Assembly (NCBI RefSeq): GCF_001687105.1
Contig: NZ_CP014596.1
Location: 310,001 to 374,000, forward strand
Reading direction: 5' to 3'
Source of the DNA: Salipiger sp. CCB-MM3
GTDB lineage: Bacteria; Pseudomonadota; Alphaproteobacteria; Rhodobacterales; Rhodobacteraceae
DNA: 64,000 nucleotides
The notes beneath the pieces were generated by a model that was not told the origin of the DNA, ran no database searches, and saw only the letters and a program-made list of their open reading frames with translations. Position 1 is the first letter of the stretch. Every line of letters begins with the position of its first letter. The position numbers were made by a program, and so were the translations under genes. Below are positions 50,114-60,523 of this stretch, piece by piece.

Positions 50114-51768
50114 GCGTCTGCCTCAAAGACCACGGCGCCATCGCAGATGGTGAGCGCGGCCCGGCAGGCGCCAGCACCCGCGACCAGCGCCCGCGGATCG
50201 CCATCGAGCAGCACCACATCCGCCGCCATGCCCGGCTGCAGCGCCCCGCGTGTGCTCTCGGCAAAGAGCGCATGGGCCCCGCCGAACGTATAAGCCTCGA
50301 TCACCGCCTCGAAAGGAATGCGCTGGTCCGGCACATCCTCGGCCCACGGCTCTCGCGAGAGCGCCGAATGGATCGCATTGAACGGCGAGAGCGGCGCGGT
50401 CGGCCAGTCGGTGCCAAAGGCGAGCGTGGCACCCGCGTCCTGCAGGGTCTTCCATGGAAATGTGTCCTGCCAACGGTCACGGCCCATGATCGACACGGTC
50501 GGCTCGAGCGGCAGGCCGCTGGAGCCCGGCGGATGCACCGGCTGCATCGAGGCCACCACGTCGAGCGCAGCGAAGCGGGCCAGATCGTCTGGGTGCAGCA
50601 TGTCGATATGCTCGACCCGGTGGCGGGCATCGCGGGCACCGTTCTTTGCGCGCGCCGCCTCATAGCCGTCGAGCGCCGTGCGCACGGCGGCATCGCCGAC
50701 GCAATGCACCTGAATTTGCAGCCCCCTCGCATCGGCGTCTTCGCAAAGCGCGGTAAAGCGCTCGTGCGTGAACAGCGGCGCGCTGCGAAAGCCCTGACGG
50801 TCCGGGTAATCATCGGTGCGATAGGCGGTCCATGTGTCGAAGACGCCATCAAGGAACATCTTGATGCGGCCAAAGGAGAGCTTCTCCGAGCCTTTGCGCG
50901 TGGCGGCCTCGATCAACTCATTGATGCGGGTGTCGTCATGCGAGGGCGACAGCCGCATCGCCAGAGAGACGCGGATCGGCAGCGCGCCATCCCGCTCCAT
51001 CTCCGAGAGCAACTCGGCCTGATAGAGGTTGCCGTCCATATTGACGGCGGTGGTGATCCCATAGGCCGCGCAGGCCTTCATCGCGGCGGCAATGGCAGCC
51101 TTGTCGGCGGCACGGTCGGCCTCGCTCACCGGGCCGGGCTCATCCCCCGCCATCGCCGCATTGTCGCGCCCGCCATGGGCCGAGAGCCTGCCGACGAGGC
51201 GCATGGCGTTGCCCTCGCGCAGCTCGCCGTTCGGTTTGCCATCCGGCCCGAGCACGATCTCGGCGTTCTTCACCTCCGGGATTTCATCCATCAGCCCCGC
51301 CGCGGCAAGCGCGGCGGTGTTGGCCCATGCGGTGTGCAGATCGACCGCGTAGACCATCAGCGGTTGATCGGGCAGCAGCGCATCAAGAGCATGTCGGTCG
51401 GGCCGCGTGCCGGGGCCGAGAATTTCATAATTCGCCGAAATGGCGCAGAGCAAAGGACTGCCTTCGCGGCCTTGGCGATAGGCGGTCAGCGCCGCCGCGA
51501 ACGCTGCGCGGGTGTCGATCCCGAAGAGGTTCAACTGACCCAGCGTCACGCCGCCCTGAAAGAGGTGCAGATGACTGTCGCATAGGCCGGGCGAGACCCA
51601 AAGCCCCCCCGCCTCGATCCGCCGAGCGGGCATCTCTCCGTCTGGCATGGCGCCGGGCGTACCGATCCAGTCGATCCGCCCGTCCTTGAGCCGCAGGGAC
51701 ACGGGCGCGCGGCTGAAGATGTCGCGCGCATTGTGGATTTCGAGCGTCTGCGGGCTGGTGCGGGTCAT
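50110..51768 (-). CDS. YtcJ-like metal-dependent amidohydrolase
   Basis: A 552-residue amidohydrolase superfamily protein. LCDSHLHLFQGGV (metal His-X-His), the carbamylated-Lys region KMFLDGVFDTWTAY, HCVGDAAV and RVEHIDMLHPDD, and FGTDWPTAPLSPF (metal Asp) mark the YtcJ/NfdA group. These enzymes hydrolyse N-formyl or N-acyl groups. The start at 51768 (MTRTSPQTLEIHNARD) has only a weak site. Overlaps argE by 4 nt. A strong hairpin separates it from the binding-protein gene upstream. Confidence 0.88.
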   Translation of the reverse strand: MTRTSPQTLEIHNARDIFSRAPVSLRLKDGRIDWIGTPGAMPDGEMPARRIEAGGLWVSPGLCDSHLHLFQGGVTLGQLNLFGIDTRAAFAAALTAYRQGREGSPLLCAISANYEILGPGTRPDRHALDALLPDQPLMVYAVDLHTAWANTAALAAAGLMDEIPEVKNAEIVLGPDGKPNGELREGNAMRLVGRLSAHGGRDNAAMAGDEPGPVSEADRAADKAAIAAAMKACAAYGITTAVNMDGNLYQAELLSEMERDGALPIRVSLAMRLSPSHDDTRINELIEAATRKGSEKLSFGRIKMFLDGVFDTWTAYRTDDYPDRQGFRSAPLFTHERFTALCEDADARGLQIQVHCVGDAAVRTALDGYEAARAKNGARDARHRVEHIDMLHPDDLARFAALDVVASMQPVHPPGSSGLPLEPTVSIMGRDRWQDTFPWKTLQDAGATLAFGTDWPTAPLSPFNAIHSALSREPWAEDVPDQRIPFEAVIEAYTFGGAHALFAESTRGALQPGMAADVVLLDGDPRALVAGAGACRAALTICDGAVVFEADA

Positions 51769-51795
51769 GGCATCGGGGCTTTCGATCAATGGAAG

Positions 51796-51828
51796 GCGCC
51801 CGGCCAGAGCGTCTCCGGCCGGGCGTGG
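51796..51828 (-). promoter_or_regulatory. Intercistronic stem-loop after the ABC binding-protein gene
   Basis: GCGCCCGGCC and GGCCGGGCGT can form a 10-bp stem with an 11-nt loop just before the amidohydrolase start, without a T run. Such hairpins after solute-binding protein genes often stabilise the upstream message and lower expression downstream. Confidence 0.5.
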
Positions 51829-51846
51829 CAATTGCGGGTTCAGCGC

Positions 51847-52866
51847 TTATTGCAGCAGGTCGGTCCAGACCTTGGTCACCAGATCCTGCGCCGCGGGCGA
51901 GCAGGCCTTGGAGAATTCGACCGGCACCGTCGGGAACAGTTCGGGGGCGTTCTCGGGGGTGTATTTGGCTTTCTCGAGGTCCAGCTCCACCGGCGAAGAG
52001 TGGGCGTAGTAGTTGTACTGGATCGTCGCGTTCTCCACCTCGGACATGAAGTCGATGAACTGCTTCGCACCTTCGACGTTCTCGGCGCCCTTCGGCACGA
52101 CGAAGCTGTCGAGCCAGCCCACGAGACCCTCTTTGGGCTCGGCGTAGACGATGTTCGAGCCCGCATTGCGGGTTTTCAGCACGTTGCCGTCCCACCAGAA
52201 GTGCGCGCCGACCTCACCTGTGCCGATGCGGTTTTCGATGTTGTCCGAGCTGTAGGCGGCCACGTCGGGCTTTTGCGCCATCAGCAGATCGTAGACCTTC
52301 TTCATCTCGGATTTGTCCTCCGAGCAGAAGGGCACGCCGAGATAGAGCTGCGCCGCGCCCACAACCTCATCCGGGTAAGACAGCGAGGCCACCTTGCCCT
52401 TCAGATCGGCGGGCGGGGTGAAATAGACCTCCCAGCTGTCGATCGGGCCCTCATAGACGTCGCGGTTCACCGCAAACCCTGCGGTGCCATAGGCGAGCGG
52501 GATCGAATAGGCGTTTTCAGGATCCCACCACTTGCCCTTCCATTTGTCGTCCACCTGCGCGTAGGCGGCGAGATCTTTCGCACCGATGTCTTCCAGCAGC
52601 CCCTCGTCGATCATGATCTTCACGAAGTGCTGCGAGGGGGTCACGATGTCATAGCCCGACGAGCCTGCCTGCAGCTTGGTCAGCGCATCCTCGTTAGACT
52701 GGAAACCGTCGGTGTTGACGGTCATGCCGGTCTGCGCCTCGAATTTCTCGATGAGTTCGGGGGCGATGGAATCCGACCAGGTGTAGAGATTGAGCGTGCC
52801 GCCCGCATGGGCCGGCAGCGCCAGCGCGACGGCGGTGGCCGCGCCGAGGAGGGTCTTGAGTTTCAT
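51847..52866 (-). CDS. ABC transporter periplasmic binding protein, polyamine type (PotD/PotF-like)
   Basis: A 339-residue protein with a signal peptide (MKLKTLLGAATAVALALPAHA). LNLYTWSDSIAPELIEKFEAQ and YDIVTPSQHFVKIMI are typical of polyamine-binding proteins; acidic and aromatic ligand-site residues are in WWDGNVL and SYPDEV. It captures a cationic amine or peptide-like compound in the periplasm for the two permeases upstream. AGGAGAG lies before the ATG. The family is clear; the ligand is not. Confidence 0.92.
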   Translation of the reverse strand: MKLKTLLGAATAVALALPAHAGGTLNLYTWSDSIAPELIEKFEAQTGMTVNTDGFQSNEDALTKLQAGSSGYDIVTPSQHFVKIMIDEGLLEDIGAKDLAAYAQVDDKWKGKWWDPENAYSIPLAYGTAGFAVNRDVYEGPIDSWEVYFTPPADLKGKVASLSYPDEVVGAAQLYLGVPFCSEDKSEMKKVYDLLMAQKPDVAAYSSDNIENRIGTGEVGAHFWWDGNVLKTRNAGSNIVYAEPKEGLVGWLDSFVVPKGAENVEGAKQFIDFMSEVENATIQYNYYAHSSPVELDLEKAKYTPENAPELFPTVPVEFSKACSPAAQDLVTKVWTDLLQ

Positions 52867-52901
52867 GGATGTCTCTCCTGTTGGTTTTTCGTTGGGAGGT
52901 A

Positions 52902-53702
52902 TCAGCCGCGCCGCATCGACCGGGCCGACAGGACCAGCGCGACGGTCGCGATGATGAGGGAAGCGAGGATCAGCAGGGTCGAGATCGCGTTGAGCTCGGG
53001 CGTGGTGCCCTGCTTGATCAGGCCGAAGATATAGACCGGCAGCGTCGTGGTGCCGCCGGTGGCGAGCAGGTTCGAAGTGATGAAATCGTCCATCGAGATC
53101 ACGAAGGCCAACATCGCCCCGGCAAAGACGCCGGGCAGGATCAGCGGCAGCGTCACCCGCCGGAAGGCGGTGAAGGGGGATGCGTAAAGGTCTTTGGCGG
53201 CCTCTTCGTAGTCGCGGCTCATGCCCTGCATCCGGGCGCGGATCGGCAGGAAGGCAAACGGCGTGCAGAAAGTCGAATGCGCCACGATCAGCCGTGCCAT
53301 GCCGTTCGAGAATCCCAGCTGCGAGAAGAGGATCAGCGAGGCCACGGCGACCACGATCTCGGGCAGCAGCAGCGGCAGGTTGACCACGGTCTCCGACAGG
53401 CGGCGAAAGCGCATGGTCTCGTTGCGGCTGAGCACCATGGCCGCCGAAAGCGCGACCAGCGTCGACACGGTGGTGGCGATGACCGCCACGGTCAGCGAGA
53501 CGCGCAGCGCATCCAGAAGCGCGCGGTTGGTCAGCGCGGCCTCGTACCACTTCATCGAAAAGCCGGTCCACACCGAGACGAGACGGTTTTCGTTGAACGA
53601 GAACCAGATCACCACGGCGATGGGCGCGTAGAGCCACAGGAAGAACACCCAAGTGACCAGCCCCGCGCCGGGGTAGTGGCGGACGTTGTGCGCCTTGCTC
53701 AT
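52902..53702 (-). CDS. ABC transporter permease, polyamine type (PotC/PotI-like)
   Basis: A 266-residue inner-membrane protein with six predicted membrane segments. The EAA loop, where it contacts the ATPase, reads YEEAAKDLYASPFTAFRRVTLPLILPG. It overlaps the other permease by 4 nt and is followed 35 nt later by the binding protein gene. The gene order ATPase, PotB, PotC, binding protein is the standard polyamine-type one. Confidence 0.95.
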   Translation of the reverse strand: MSKAHNVRHYPGAGLVTWVFFLWLYAPIAVVIWFSFNENRLVSVWTGFSMKWYEAALTNRALLDALRVSLTVAVIATTVSTLVALSAAMVLSRNETMRFRRLSETVVNLPLLLPEIVVAVASLILFSQLGFSNGMARLIVAHSTFCTPFAFLPIRARMQGMSRDYEEAAKDLYASPFTAFRRVTLPLILPGVFAGAMLAFVISMDDFITSNLLATGGTTTLPVYIFGLIKQGTTPELNAISTLLILASLIIATVALVLSARSMRRG

Positions 53703-54562
53703 GCCCGAGCCTCCTTGCGCATCGCGCGGCGCGCGTTGATCAGCAGCACGATGACCACCATCGCCATCAGCACCAGCGCCACCGCGGCCCCGAAGGGCCA
53801 GTTGCGCGCGCCGCCGAATTGGGTCTGGATCAGCGTGCCCATCATCATCTGCTTGCCGCCGCCCAGCAGCATCGGCTCGAGCACCGTGCCGAGCGCCGGA
53901 ACGAAGACCAGCACCGCGCCTGCGGCGAGCCCCGGCCATGTCAGCGGCAGGATCACCCGGCGCGCCGTGGTCCAGCGGCTGGCGTAAAGGTCAGCCCCTG
54001 CCTCCAGCAGCGCCGGGTCGAGCTTTTCGATCGCGGCGAAGACCGGCAGCACCATCAGCGGGATATAGCTGTAGACCATGCCCACCAGCATCGCGCCGGG
54101 GGTGAAGAGCAACGTGCCCTCGCCGCCGATCCAGTGCCAGAAGCGGCCCAAGAAACCCTCGTTTCCGAGAATGATCAGCCACGCATAGACCCGCACGATC
54201 ATCGACACCCAGAACGGCAACGTCACAAGATAGATCAAAATCGCCTTCATCCGCGGCGGGCGGGTGGCGATCACATAGGCCACGGGCAACGCGAGGATCA
54301 TGCAGATCAGCGTCGTGGCCCCGGCCAGCAGCAGCGTGCGGGCGATGATGGCCAGATACTTGGGATCGAAGACGAGATTGCCATCCCAATCCTCGCTGAA
54401 CAGGATGCCGCGATAGGAGAGCGGGTTGAAATCCCACGCAAAGCCGCCGTAGGAGCCGCGCTCGGCCACCGAGACGGCGGCGACGATCAGCAGCGGGACC
54501 ATCAGCGTGCCCAGCATCAGCACCCATGCGGGCATCAGGCCCCAGATGCGCGCGCCCCTCAT
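53699..54562 (-). CDS. ABC transporter permease, polyamine type (PotB/PotH-like)
   Basis: A 287-residue inner-membrane protein with six predicted membrane segments and the EAA loop [27 protein letters not shown]. It overlaps the ATPase gene by 4 nt and the second permease gene by 4 nt. It forms the transmembrane channel with the PotC-like permease. Confidence 0.95.
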   Translation of the reverse strand: MRGARIWGLMPAWVLMLGTLMVPLLIVAAVSVAERGSYGGFAWDFNPLSYRGILFSEDWDGNLVFDPKYLAIIARTLLLAGATTLICMILALPVAYVIATRPPRMKAILIYLVTLPFWVSMIVRVYAWLIILGNEGFLGRFWHWIGGEGTLLFTPGAMLVGMVYSYIPLMVLPVFAAIEKLDPALLEAGADLYASRWTTARRVILPLTWPGLAAGAVLVFVPALGTVLEPMLLGGGKQMMMGTLIQTQFGGARNWPFGAAVALVLMAMVVIVLLINARRAMRKEARA

Positions 54563-55632
54563 TGCGCCAGCACCCGCACCGACTCGTCGCGAAAGCCAAG
54601 GCGGACCTCCTGCCCGATGGCGTAGCTTTCGGCCTGACTGAGCGCATTGCGGCGCGAGACGCGCAGGCTTGCACCGCCGGTCTCGACGACGAAATGCGTA
54701 TAGCCGCCCATATAGTTGCGCGACCGGATGGTGCCGGTCATCACGTTGCCCGTGGCCTGATCCTGTAGGCCGATCTTCTCGGGGCGCAGCGACATGGTGG
54801 CCGGGCCGGTGCCGGTCAGCCCCTTTTGCGCCGCGTCGAACTCCAGTCCCAGCGGTGTGCGGATCCGCGCCCGCGCGCCGTCCAGCGAGATCACCTCGGC
54901 GTCGAGGAAATTGCTCTCACCGATGAAGTCGGCGACAAAGCGGTTCTCAGGCTCTTCGTAGATCTCGGCGGGCGTGCCGATCTGCTGCACCCGTCCCTGC
55001 CCCAGCACGCAGATGCGGTCGGACATGTCGAGCGCCTCTTCTTGATCGTGAGTGACGAAGATGAAGGTGATGCCGGTCTTGCGCTGCAGCGCGCGCAACT
55101 CGTCGCGCATGGCTTGCCGCAGCTTCAGGTCGAGCGCAGAGAGCGGCTCGTCCAGCAGCAGCACCTTGGGTTCGGGGGCGAGCGCGCGGGCCAATGCGAT
55201 GCGCTGGCGTTGCCCACCCGAAAGCTGATCGGGGCGGCGGCTGGCAAAGGCGGTCATATGCACCAGCTCGAGCATCTCGGCGACGCGGGCCTCGCGCCGC
55301 GCCTTGTCCCAGCCGAGGTTCTCGAGGCCGAAGGCGATGTTCTGCGCCAGCGTCATATGCGGAAAGAGCGCATAGCTCTGAAAGACGGTGTTCACCCGCC
55401 GCTTGTGCGCGGGCAGTTGGTCGATCTCCTGCCCAAAGAGCACGATCGCGCCCTCGCTGGGGGTCTCGAAGCCGGCGATCATCCGCAGCAGCGTGGTCTT
55501 GCCGCAGCCCGAAGGCCCCAGCAGGGTGAAGAACTCGTTCTCGTGGATGGTGAAATCGACGTGGTCGAGCGCCTGATAGTCGCCGAAGCGTTTCGAGACG
55601 TTGAAGACTTCTACGGCCTTTCCGCGTGTCAT
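54559..55632 (-). CDS. ABC transporter ATP-binding protein, polyamine type (PotA/PotG-like)
   Basis: A 357-residue ATPase. Walker A is [11 protein letters not shown], the signature is [14 protein letters not shown], Walker B is [12 protein letters not shown], and the switch His is in [12 protein letters not shown]-terminal TOBE-type domain (about 265-355) is present. AGGGA lies eight nt before the ATG at 55632. It follows the flavoprotein gene by 59 nt, so uptake and first catabolic step are probably one transcript. Confidence 0.97.
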   Translation of the reverse strand: MTRGKAVEVFNVSKRFGDYQALDHVDFTIHENEFFTLLGPSGCGKTTLLRMIAGFETPSEGAIVLFGQEIDQLPAHKRRVNTVFQSYALFPHMTLAQNIAFGLENLGWDKARREARVAEMLELVHMTAFASRRPDQLSGGQRQRIALARALAPEPKVLLLDEPLSALDLKLRQAMRDELRALQRKTGITFIFVTHDQEEALDMSDRICVLGQGRVQQIGTPAEIYEEPENRFVADFIGESNFLDAEVISLDGARARIRTPLGLEFDAAQKGLTGTGPATMSLRPEKIGLQDQATGNVMTGTIRSRNYMGGYTHFVVETGGASLRVSRRNALSQAESYAIGQEVRLGFRDESVRVLAQ

Positions 55633-55691
55633 GGTGAGATCCCTGTGTCTGGGGCCCGGCGCCGCCCTCCCCTGCGGCGCCGGACGGGGGG

Positions 55692-57755
55692 TTAGGCGAG
55701 TTGCGTGACCTCGCGGCGGAACGGCAGCGCGTCGCCGATGTCGGGCATGTCGAGCTCGCGGGCGTAGCGGTGACCGGCGTAGGTGGCCCATGCGATCGGG
55801 CCGGGGGCTGCCGCATCCCCGATCAGCTTGACCGACTTGATGCCAGCGTCGGCCCACTCGTCCTCACGCGCCTTCAGCTCGTGGTAGAGCGCATCATCAG
55901 AGATGCGGGAGGCGACCATCACCACGGCCTCGCAGCCGATGGCCGAGGTCTGGCCGGTGTAGGTGCATTCGGTCACGACCTCGCCCGCCTTCAATTCGGC
56001 GATGCCGGTGTTGAGCACGATCTTCACGCCCGCCTCGACCAGCCGCTTGTGGATCGCCGCCTGTTCGAGCGTGTTGAGCGTCCAGTCCGACACATAGGCC
56101 GAGGGGGTGACGAAGGTCACCTTGCAGCCTGCCTTGGCCAGCAACTCGGCGATGACGCCGCCCATGTAGTAGTGATCGTCGTCGAAAAGCACGACCTCGC
56201 CCTTGGGCAACTGGCCCGCCATGATGTCGTCGGGGGTGAAGACCGGCATCGCCGGATCGGCGGGCATCGGCACCACGTGCTGGCGCGAGACCCCATCGGC
56301 GCGCCAATGCGAGCCGGTGGCGATGCACACGTTCTCGAAACCGAACTCGAGGATGTCCTGCGCGGTGAGGCGGCTGTCGAAATAGGTCTCGGCATTTGCG
56401 CGCTGCGACAGCTGATAGCTGCGATAATCGACCACGCGGCCCCATGCCGAAAGCCCGGGCAGCAGCCGCTCACGAGCGACACGGCCGCCCAGTTCGGTGC
56501 CCGCCTCGGCCAGCGCCACGTCATAGCCGCGCACCGCCAGCGCACGTGCCGCTTCGAGACCGGCAGGGCCCGCCCCGACGATCAGCGCGTTCGAGCTGCC
56601 GCCTTTGGCGTTCATCGTCTCGGGGTGCCAATCCTTGCGCCACTCTTCCATGAAGGTGGGGTTTTGGGTGCAGCGGCTGATCGACATGGTCATGTCGCCA
56701 GTGATGCAGATGTTGCAGCCGATGCATTCCCGGATGTCCTCGATCCGGCCTTCCTCGATCTTCTTGGGCAGGAAGGGATCGGCGATCGACGGGCGGGCGC
56801 AGCCGATGAAGTCGAGCACGCCCTGCCGCACCAGCCGTGCCATCACATCAGGCGAGGTGAAGCGGCCGACGCCAACCACCGGCTTTGAGGTCAGCTCGCG
56901 GATGCCGTTGACCAGCACTTCCTGCGCCGCCTCTTCCTTGAAACGCGAGGGGCCCGAGCAGTCTTCCCAAGTGCCCTGCGCCAGATCCCAGAGGTCCGGC
57001 AGGTCGGCGTTCATCTCGATGAACTCGCGCACTTCGGCGTTGGAAAAGCCAAGCTGGCCGATGGTCTCGTCGAGGCTGACACGCAGGGTGATGCCCATGG
57101 TGTCGCCCACCGCGTCGCGCATGTCGGCGATCACCTCGTTGACGAAGCGGGCGCGGTTCTCCAGCGAGCCGCCGTATTCGTCGGTGCGCTGGTTGGTGGC
57201 GCGCGACAGGAAGTGCTGGAAGATGCCGAAGCCATGCGCGCCGTAGAGGCAGATCAGGTCGAACCCGGCGATCTTCGAGCGCTTGGCGGCATTGACGAAC
57301 CAGCGGCGCAGATCGCGGATGTCGGTCTTGTCCATCGCGCGCGCCTGCACCGGGTCATTGGTGAAGGTGCGGATCGGTAGTGCCGAGGGGGCCAGCGGCA
57401 CCTCCTTGGTGTAGAGGTTCGGGCCGTTGATGCCGGAATAGGCCAACTGGATGCCAGCCAGCGCGCCGTTGGTCTTCATCGCGTCGGACATGCGGCGCAG
57501 CGCGGGGATGTCGGCGTCGTCCCAGAGGCGCTGCTCGATGAACGGGGTGATCTCCGAGGTGTGGTGCATCTCGGTCTGCTCGGTGAAGATCACGCCCCAG
57601 CCACCCTCGGCCTTCACGCCGCGCATGGCCGCAACGGCAGAGGGGTCGCGATAGCCGCCGCCGTTGCAATGCGGCACTTGGTAGAACCGGTTCTTCGCGG
57701 TCAGCGGGCCGATCTTGGCGGGTTCGAACAGGATATCGTAGCTGGGGTTTCGCAC
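55692..57755 (-). CDS. Flavoprotein demethylase/dehydrogenase, TMADH/DgcA-like (Old Yellow Enzyme plus FAD/NAD domain)
   Basis: A 687-residue two-part protein. Residues about 1-350 form an OYE-type TIM barrel for FMN ([32 protein letters not shown]). A 4Fe-4S cluster motif follows, [10 protein letters not shown] with a further Cys 12 residues on. Residues about 385-680 are a dinucleotide-binding domain ([17 protein letters not shown]). This is the layout of trimethylamine, dimethylamine and dimethylglycine/stachydrine dehydrogenases. It probably oxidatively demethylates an N-methylated compound. First gene of the transporter operon, with a LysR-box promoter at 57826-57877. The precise substrate is not shown. 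Confidence 0.9.
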   Translation of the reverse strand: MRNPSYDILFEPAKIGPLTAKNRFYQVPHCNGGGYRDPSAVAAMRGVKAEGGWGVIFTEQTEMHHTSEITPFIEQRLWDDADIPALRRMSDAMKTNGALAGIQLAYSGINGPNLYTKEVPLAPSALPIRTFTNDPVQARAMDKTDIRDLRRWFVNAAKRSKIAGFDLICLYGAHGFGIFQHFLSRATNQRTDEYGGSLENRARFVNEVIADMRDAVGDTMGITLRVSLDETIGQLGFSNAEVREFIEMNADLPDLWDLAQGTWEDCSGPSRFKEEAAQEVLVNGIRELTSKPVVGVGRFTSPDVMARLVRQGVLDFIGCARPSIADPFLPKKIEEGRIEDIRECIGCNICITGDMTMSISRCTQNPTFMEEWRKDWHPETMNAKGGSSNALIVGAGPAGLEAARALAVRGYDVALAEAGTELGGRVARERLLPGLSAWGRVVDYRSYQLSQRANAETYFDSRLTAQDILEFGFENVCIATGSHWRADGVSRQHVVPMPADPAMPVFTPDDIMAGQLPKGEVVLFDDDHYYMGGVIAELLAKAGCKVTFVTPSAYVSDWTLNTLEQAAIHKRLVEAGVKIVLNTGIAELKAGEVVTECTYTGQTSAIGCEAVVMVASRISDDALYHELKAREDEWADAGIKSVKLIGDAAAPGPIAWATYAGHRYARELDMPDIGDALPFRREVTQLA

Positions 57756-57825
57756 CGTCTTCTCCTTGCGGCGTGTCGTCGTGCCGGGCTCGGTGCTTTG
57801 ATCGGTCGGAGTAAGGTTCGAGTAA

Positions 57826-57831
57826 ATTATA
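57826..57831 (-). promoter_or_regulatory. -10 box TATAAT of the flavoprotein operon
   Basis: A perfect TATAAT on the minus strand. The -35 position at 17-bp spacing (57849-57854, GGCTAA) is poor and lies inside the LysR-type dyad, as expected for an activator-dependent promoter. Confidence 0.6.
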
Positions 57832-57848
57832 CCTTCTGAAAGCTTGAG

Positions 57849-57877
57849 TTAGCCTCACCCTAATCGCTGAATTAGGG
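57849..57877. promoter_or_regulatory. LysR-box cluster upstream of the flavoprotein operon
   Basis: TTAGCCTCACCCTAA (57849-57863) matches TTAGGCTNNNCCTAA with one change. It overlaps a perfect 7-bp inverted repeat, CCCTAAT-N6-ATTAGGG (57858-57877). The same box occurs at 58895-58909 and 61992-62014. Binding by the LysR protein encoded next door is inferred. Confidence 0.65.
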
Positions 57878-57938
57878 TGCAGCTTGCCTGCGCAGCATTT
57901 GGCGTAAAAAATGAAATTGGGTCAGATATATAGCGCCG

Positions 57939-58871
57939 TCACGGGCGCATCTGCAGGCCCGGAGCGCGGGTCTCGGTGATCTCGGCCTGCGCGTGATCAA
58001 TGAAGGCTCGGATCGTCCGGGAACTACGCGCGCCCTCGCTCATCAGCAGCCCGAGCTTGAGCGTCCGCACAGGTCCGGTCATCGGGATGAACTTCAGGCG
58101 GCGGCCATCTGGGGCAAGGTCGGTCGCCGGGTGGGTGTTGCCCATGCCATAGCCGAACCCATTGGCCACCAGCGAGCGCATCACCGCGATGTCGCGGGTG
58201 CGTTCGGCAATCATCGGTGTGATCCCGAGCTTGGTGAAGAACGACAGGAAGTACTCACCGCTCATCGGCAGGTCGAGCAGCACCATGGGATAATCCGACA
58301 GCTCGGCAGGGGTGACGCTGTCGAGCGCCGCCAACTCGTGCCCCTCGTGCACCAAGGCGAAGGGCGGAAGCTCGATCAGCGGCAGGAATTCGAGGTCGGA
58401 AGGCACGTTCAGATCATAGGTCAGCGCCACGTCGATCCGCGCCGAGCGCAGCCCGTCGAACAGCTCTTGCTGATCACGCTCGAACTGGTGGAACTCGACG
58501 TCGGGCCACGCATCGACAAAGCTGCGGCGCAGCTGCGGCAGCACGATCTGCGCGAAGGTCAGCAGGCAGCCCACGTTGAGCGGGCCGCGCACCTGCCCCG
58601 AGATGTCATTGGCGAGATCGTTGAGCGTCGCGGCCTTCTCGAGCAGGTCGCGCGCCACGGTCATGAAACGCGCCCCGCCCTGCGTCAGCGACAGCCCGTG
58701 GGCATGGCGGCGGATGAACAGCTGCAGGCCGAACTCTGCCTCCAGCTGCGAGATCGCCGCTGAGATCGACGGAGAGGAGACATTCACCTTTTCAGCCGCG
58801 AGCGCGATCGAGCCGCATTCGCCCACGGCAACGAAATATTCCATCTGGCGCAGGGTAAAGCGTAAGGGCAC
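57939..58871 (-). CDS. LysR-family transcriptional regulator of the amine cluster
   Basis: A 310-residue regulator. The helix-turn-helix (about 5-62) has LRQMEYFVAVGECGSIALAA and VSSPSISAAISQLE; the ligand domain spans about 90-295. The start is GTG at 58871 with GGAGGA five nt upstream. It lies between the aldehyde dehydrogenase and the TMADH-like gene, in the same direction as both. TTAGGCTTGCCCTAA sits 24 nt ahead of its start, so it probably represses or controls itself and activates the neighbours with the same box. Confidence 0.93.
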   Translation of the reverse strand: MPLRFTLRQMEYFVAVGECGSIALAAEKVNVSSPSISAAISQLEAEFGLQLFIRRHAHGLSLTQGGARFMTVARDLLEKAATLNDLANDISGQVRGPLNVGCLLTFAQIVLPQLRRSFVDAWPDVEFHQFERDQQELFDGLRSARIDVALTYDLNVPSDLEFLPLIELPPFALVHEGHELAALDSVTPAELSDYPMVLLDLPMSGEYFLSFFTKLGITPMIAERTRDIAVMRSLVANGFGYGMGNTHPATDLAPDGRRLKFIPMTGPVRTLKLGLLMSEGARSSRTIRAFIDHAQAEITETRAPGLQMRP

Positions 58872-58894
58872 GTCTTCCTCCGGGACGGGGTGCG

Positions 58895-58909
58895 TTAGGC
58901 TTGCCCTAA
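58895..58909. promoter_or_regulatory. LysR box upstream of the lysR gene
   Basis: TTAGGCTTGCCCTAA, a 5-5-5 dyad (TTAGG, CCTAA) of the LysR T-N11-A class, between the aldehyde dehydrogenase stop and the regulator start. Confidence 0.65.
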
Positions 58910-58937
58910 TACACCCCACCCCGCTGCGCCGGAACCC

Positions 58938-60419
<1,482 letters not shown>

Positions 60420-60472
60420 TGTTTGTCTCCGGGCGGCGGCTGCGACGCGCCGCGATTGGTCTTGTCATATGC

Positions 60473-60506
60473 GCCCGCGCCCGGAGGGCAGCTTCCGGGC
60501 GCGGGC
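60473..60506 (-). promoter_or_regulatory. Perfect 13-bp stem-loop between monooxygenase and aldehyde dehydrogenase genes
   Basis: GCCCGCGCCCGGA and TCCGGGCGCGGGC with an 8-nt loop. There is no T run after it on either strand, so it is more likely a message-stabilising or attenuating hairpin than a full terminator. Confidence 0.65.
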
Positions 60507-60523
60507 TATGGGAGTGGGTGGGA

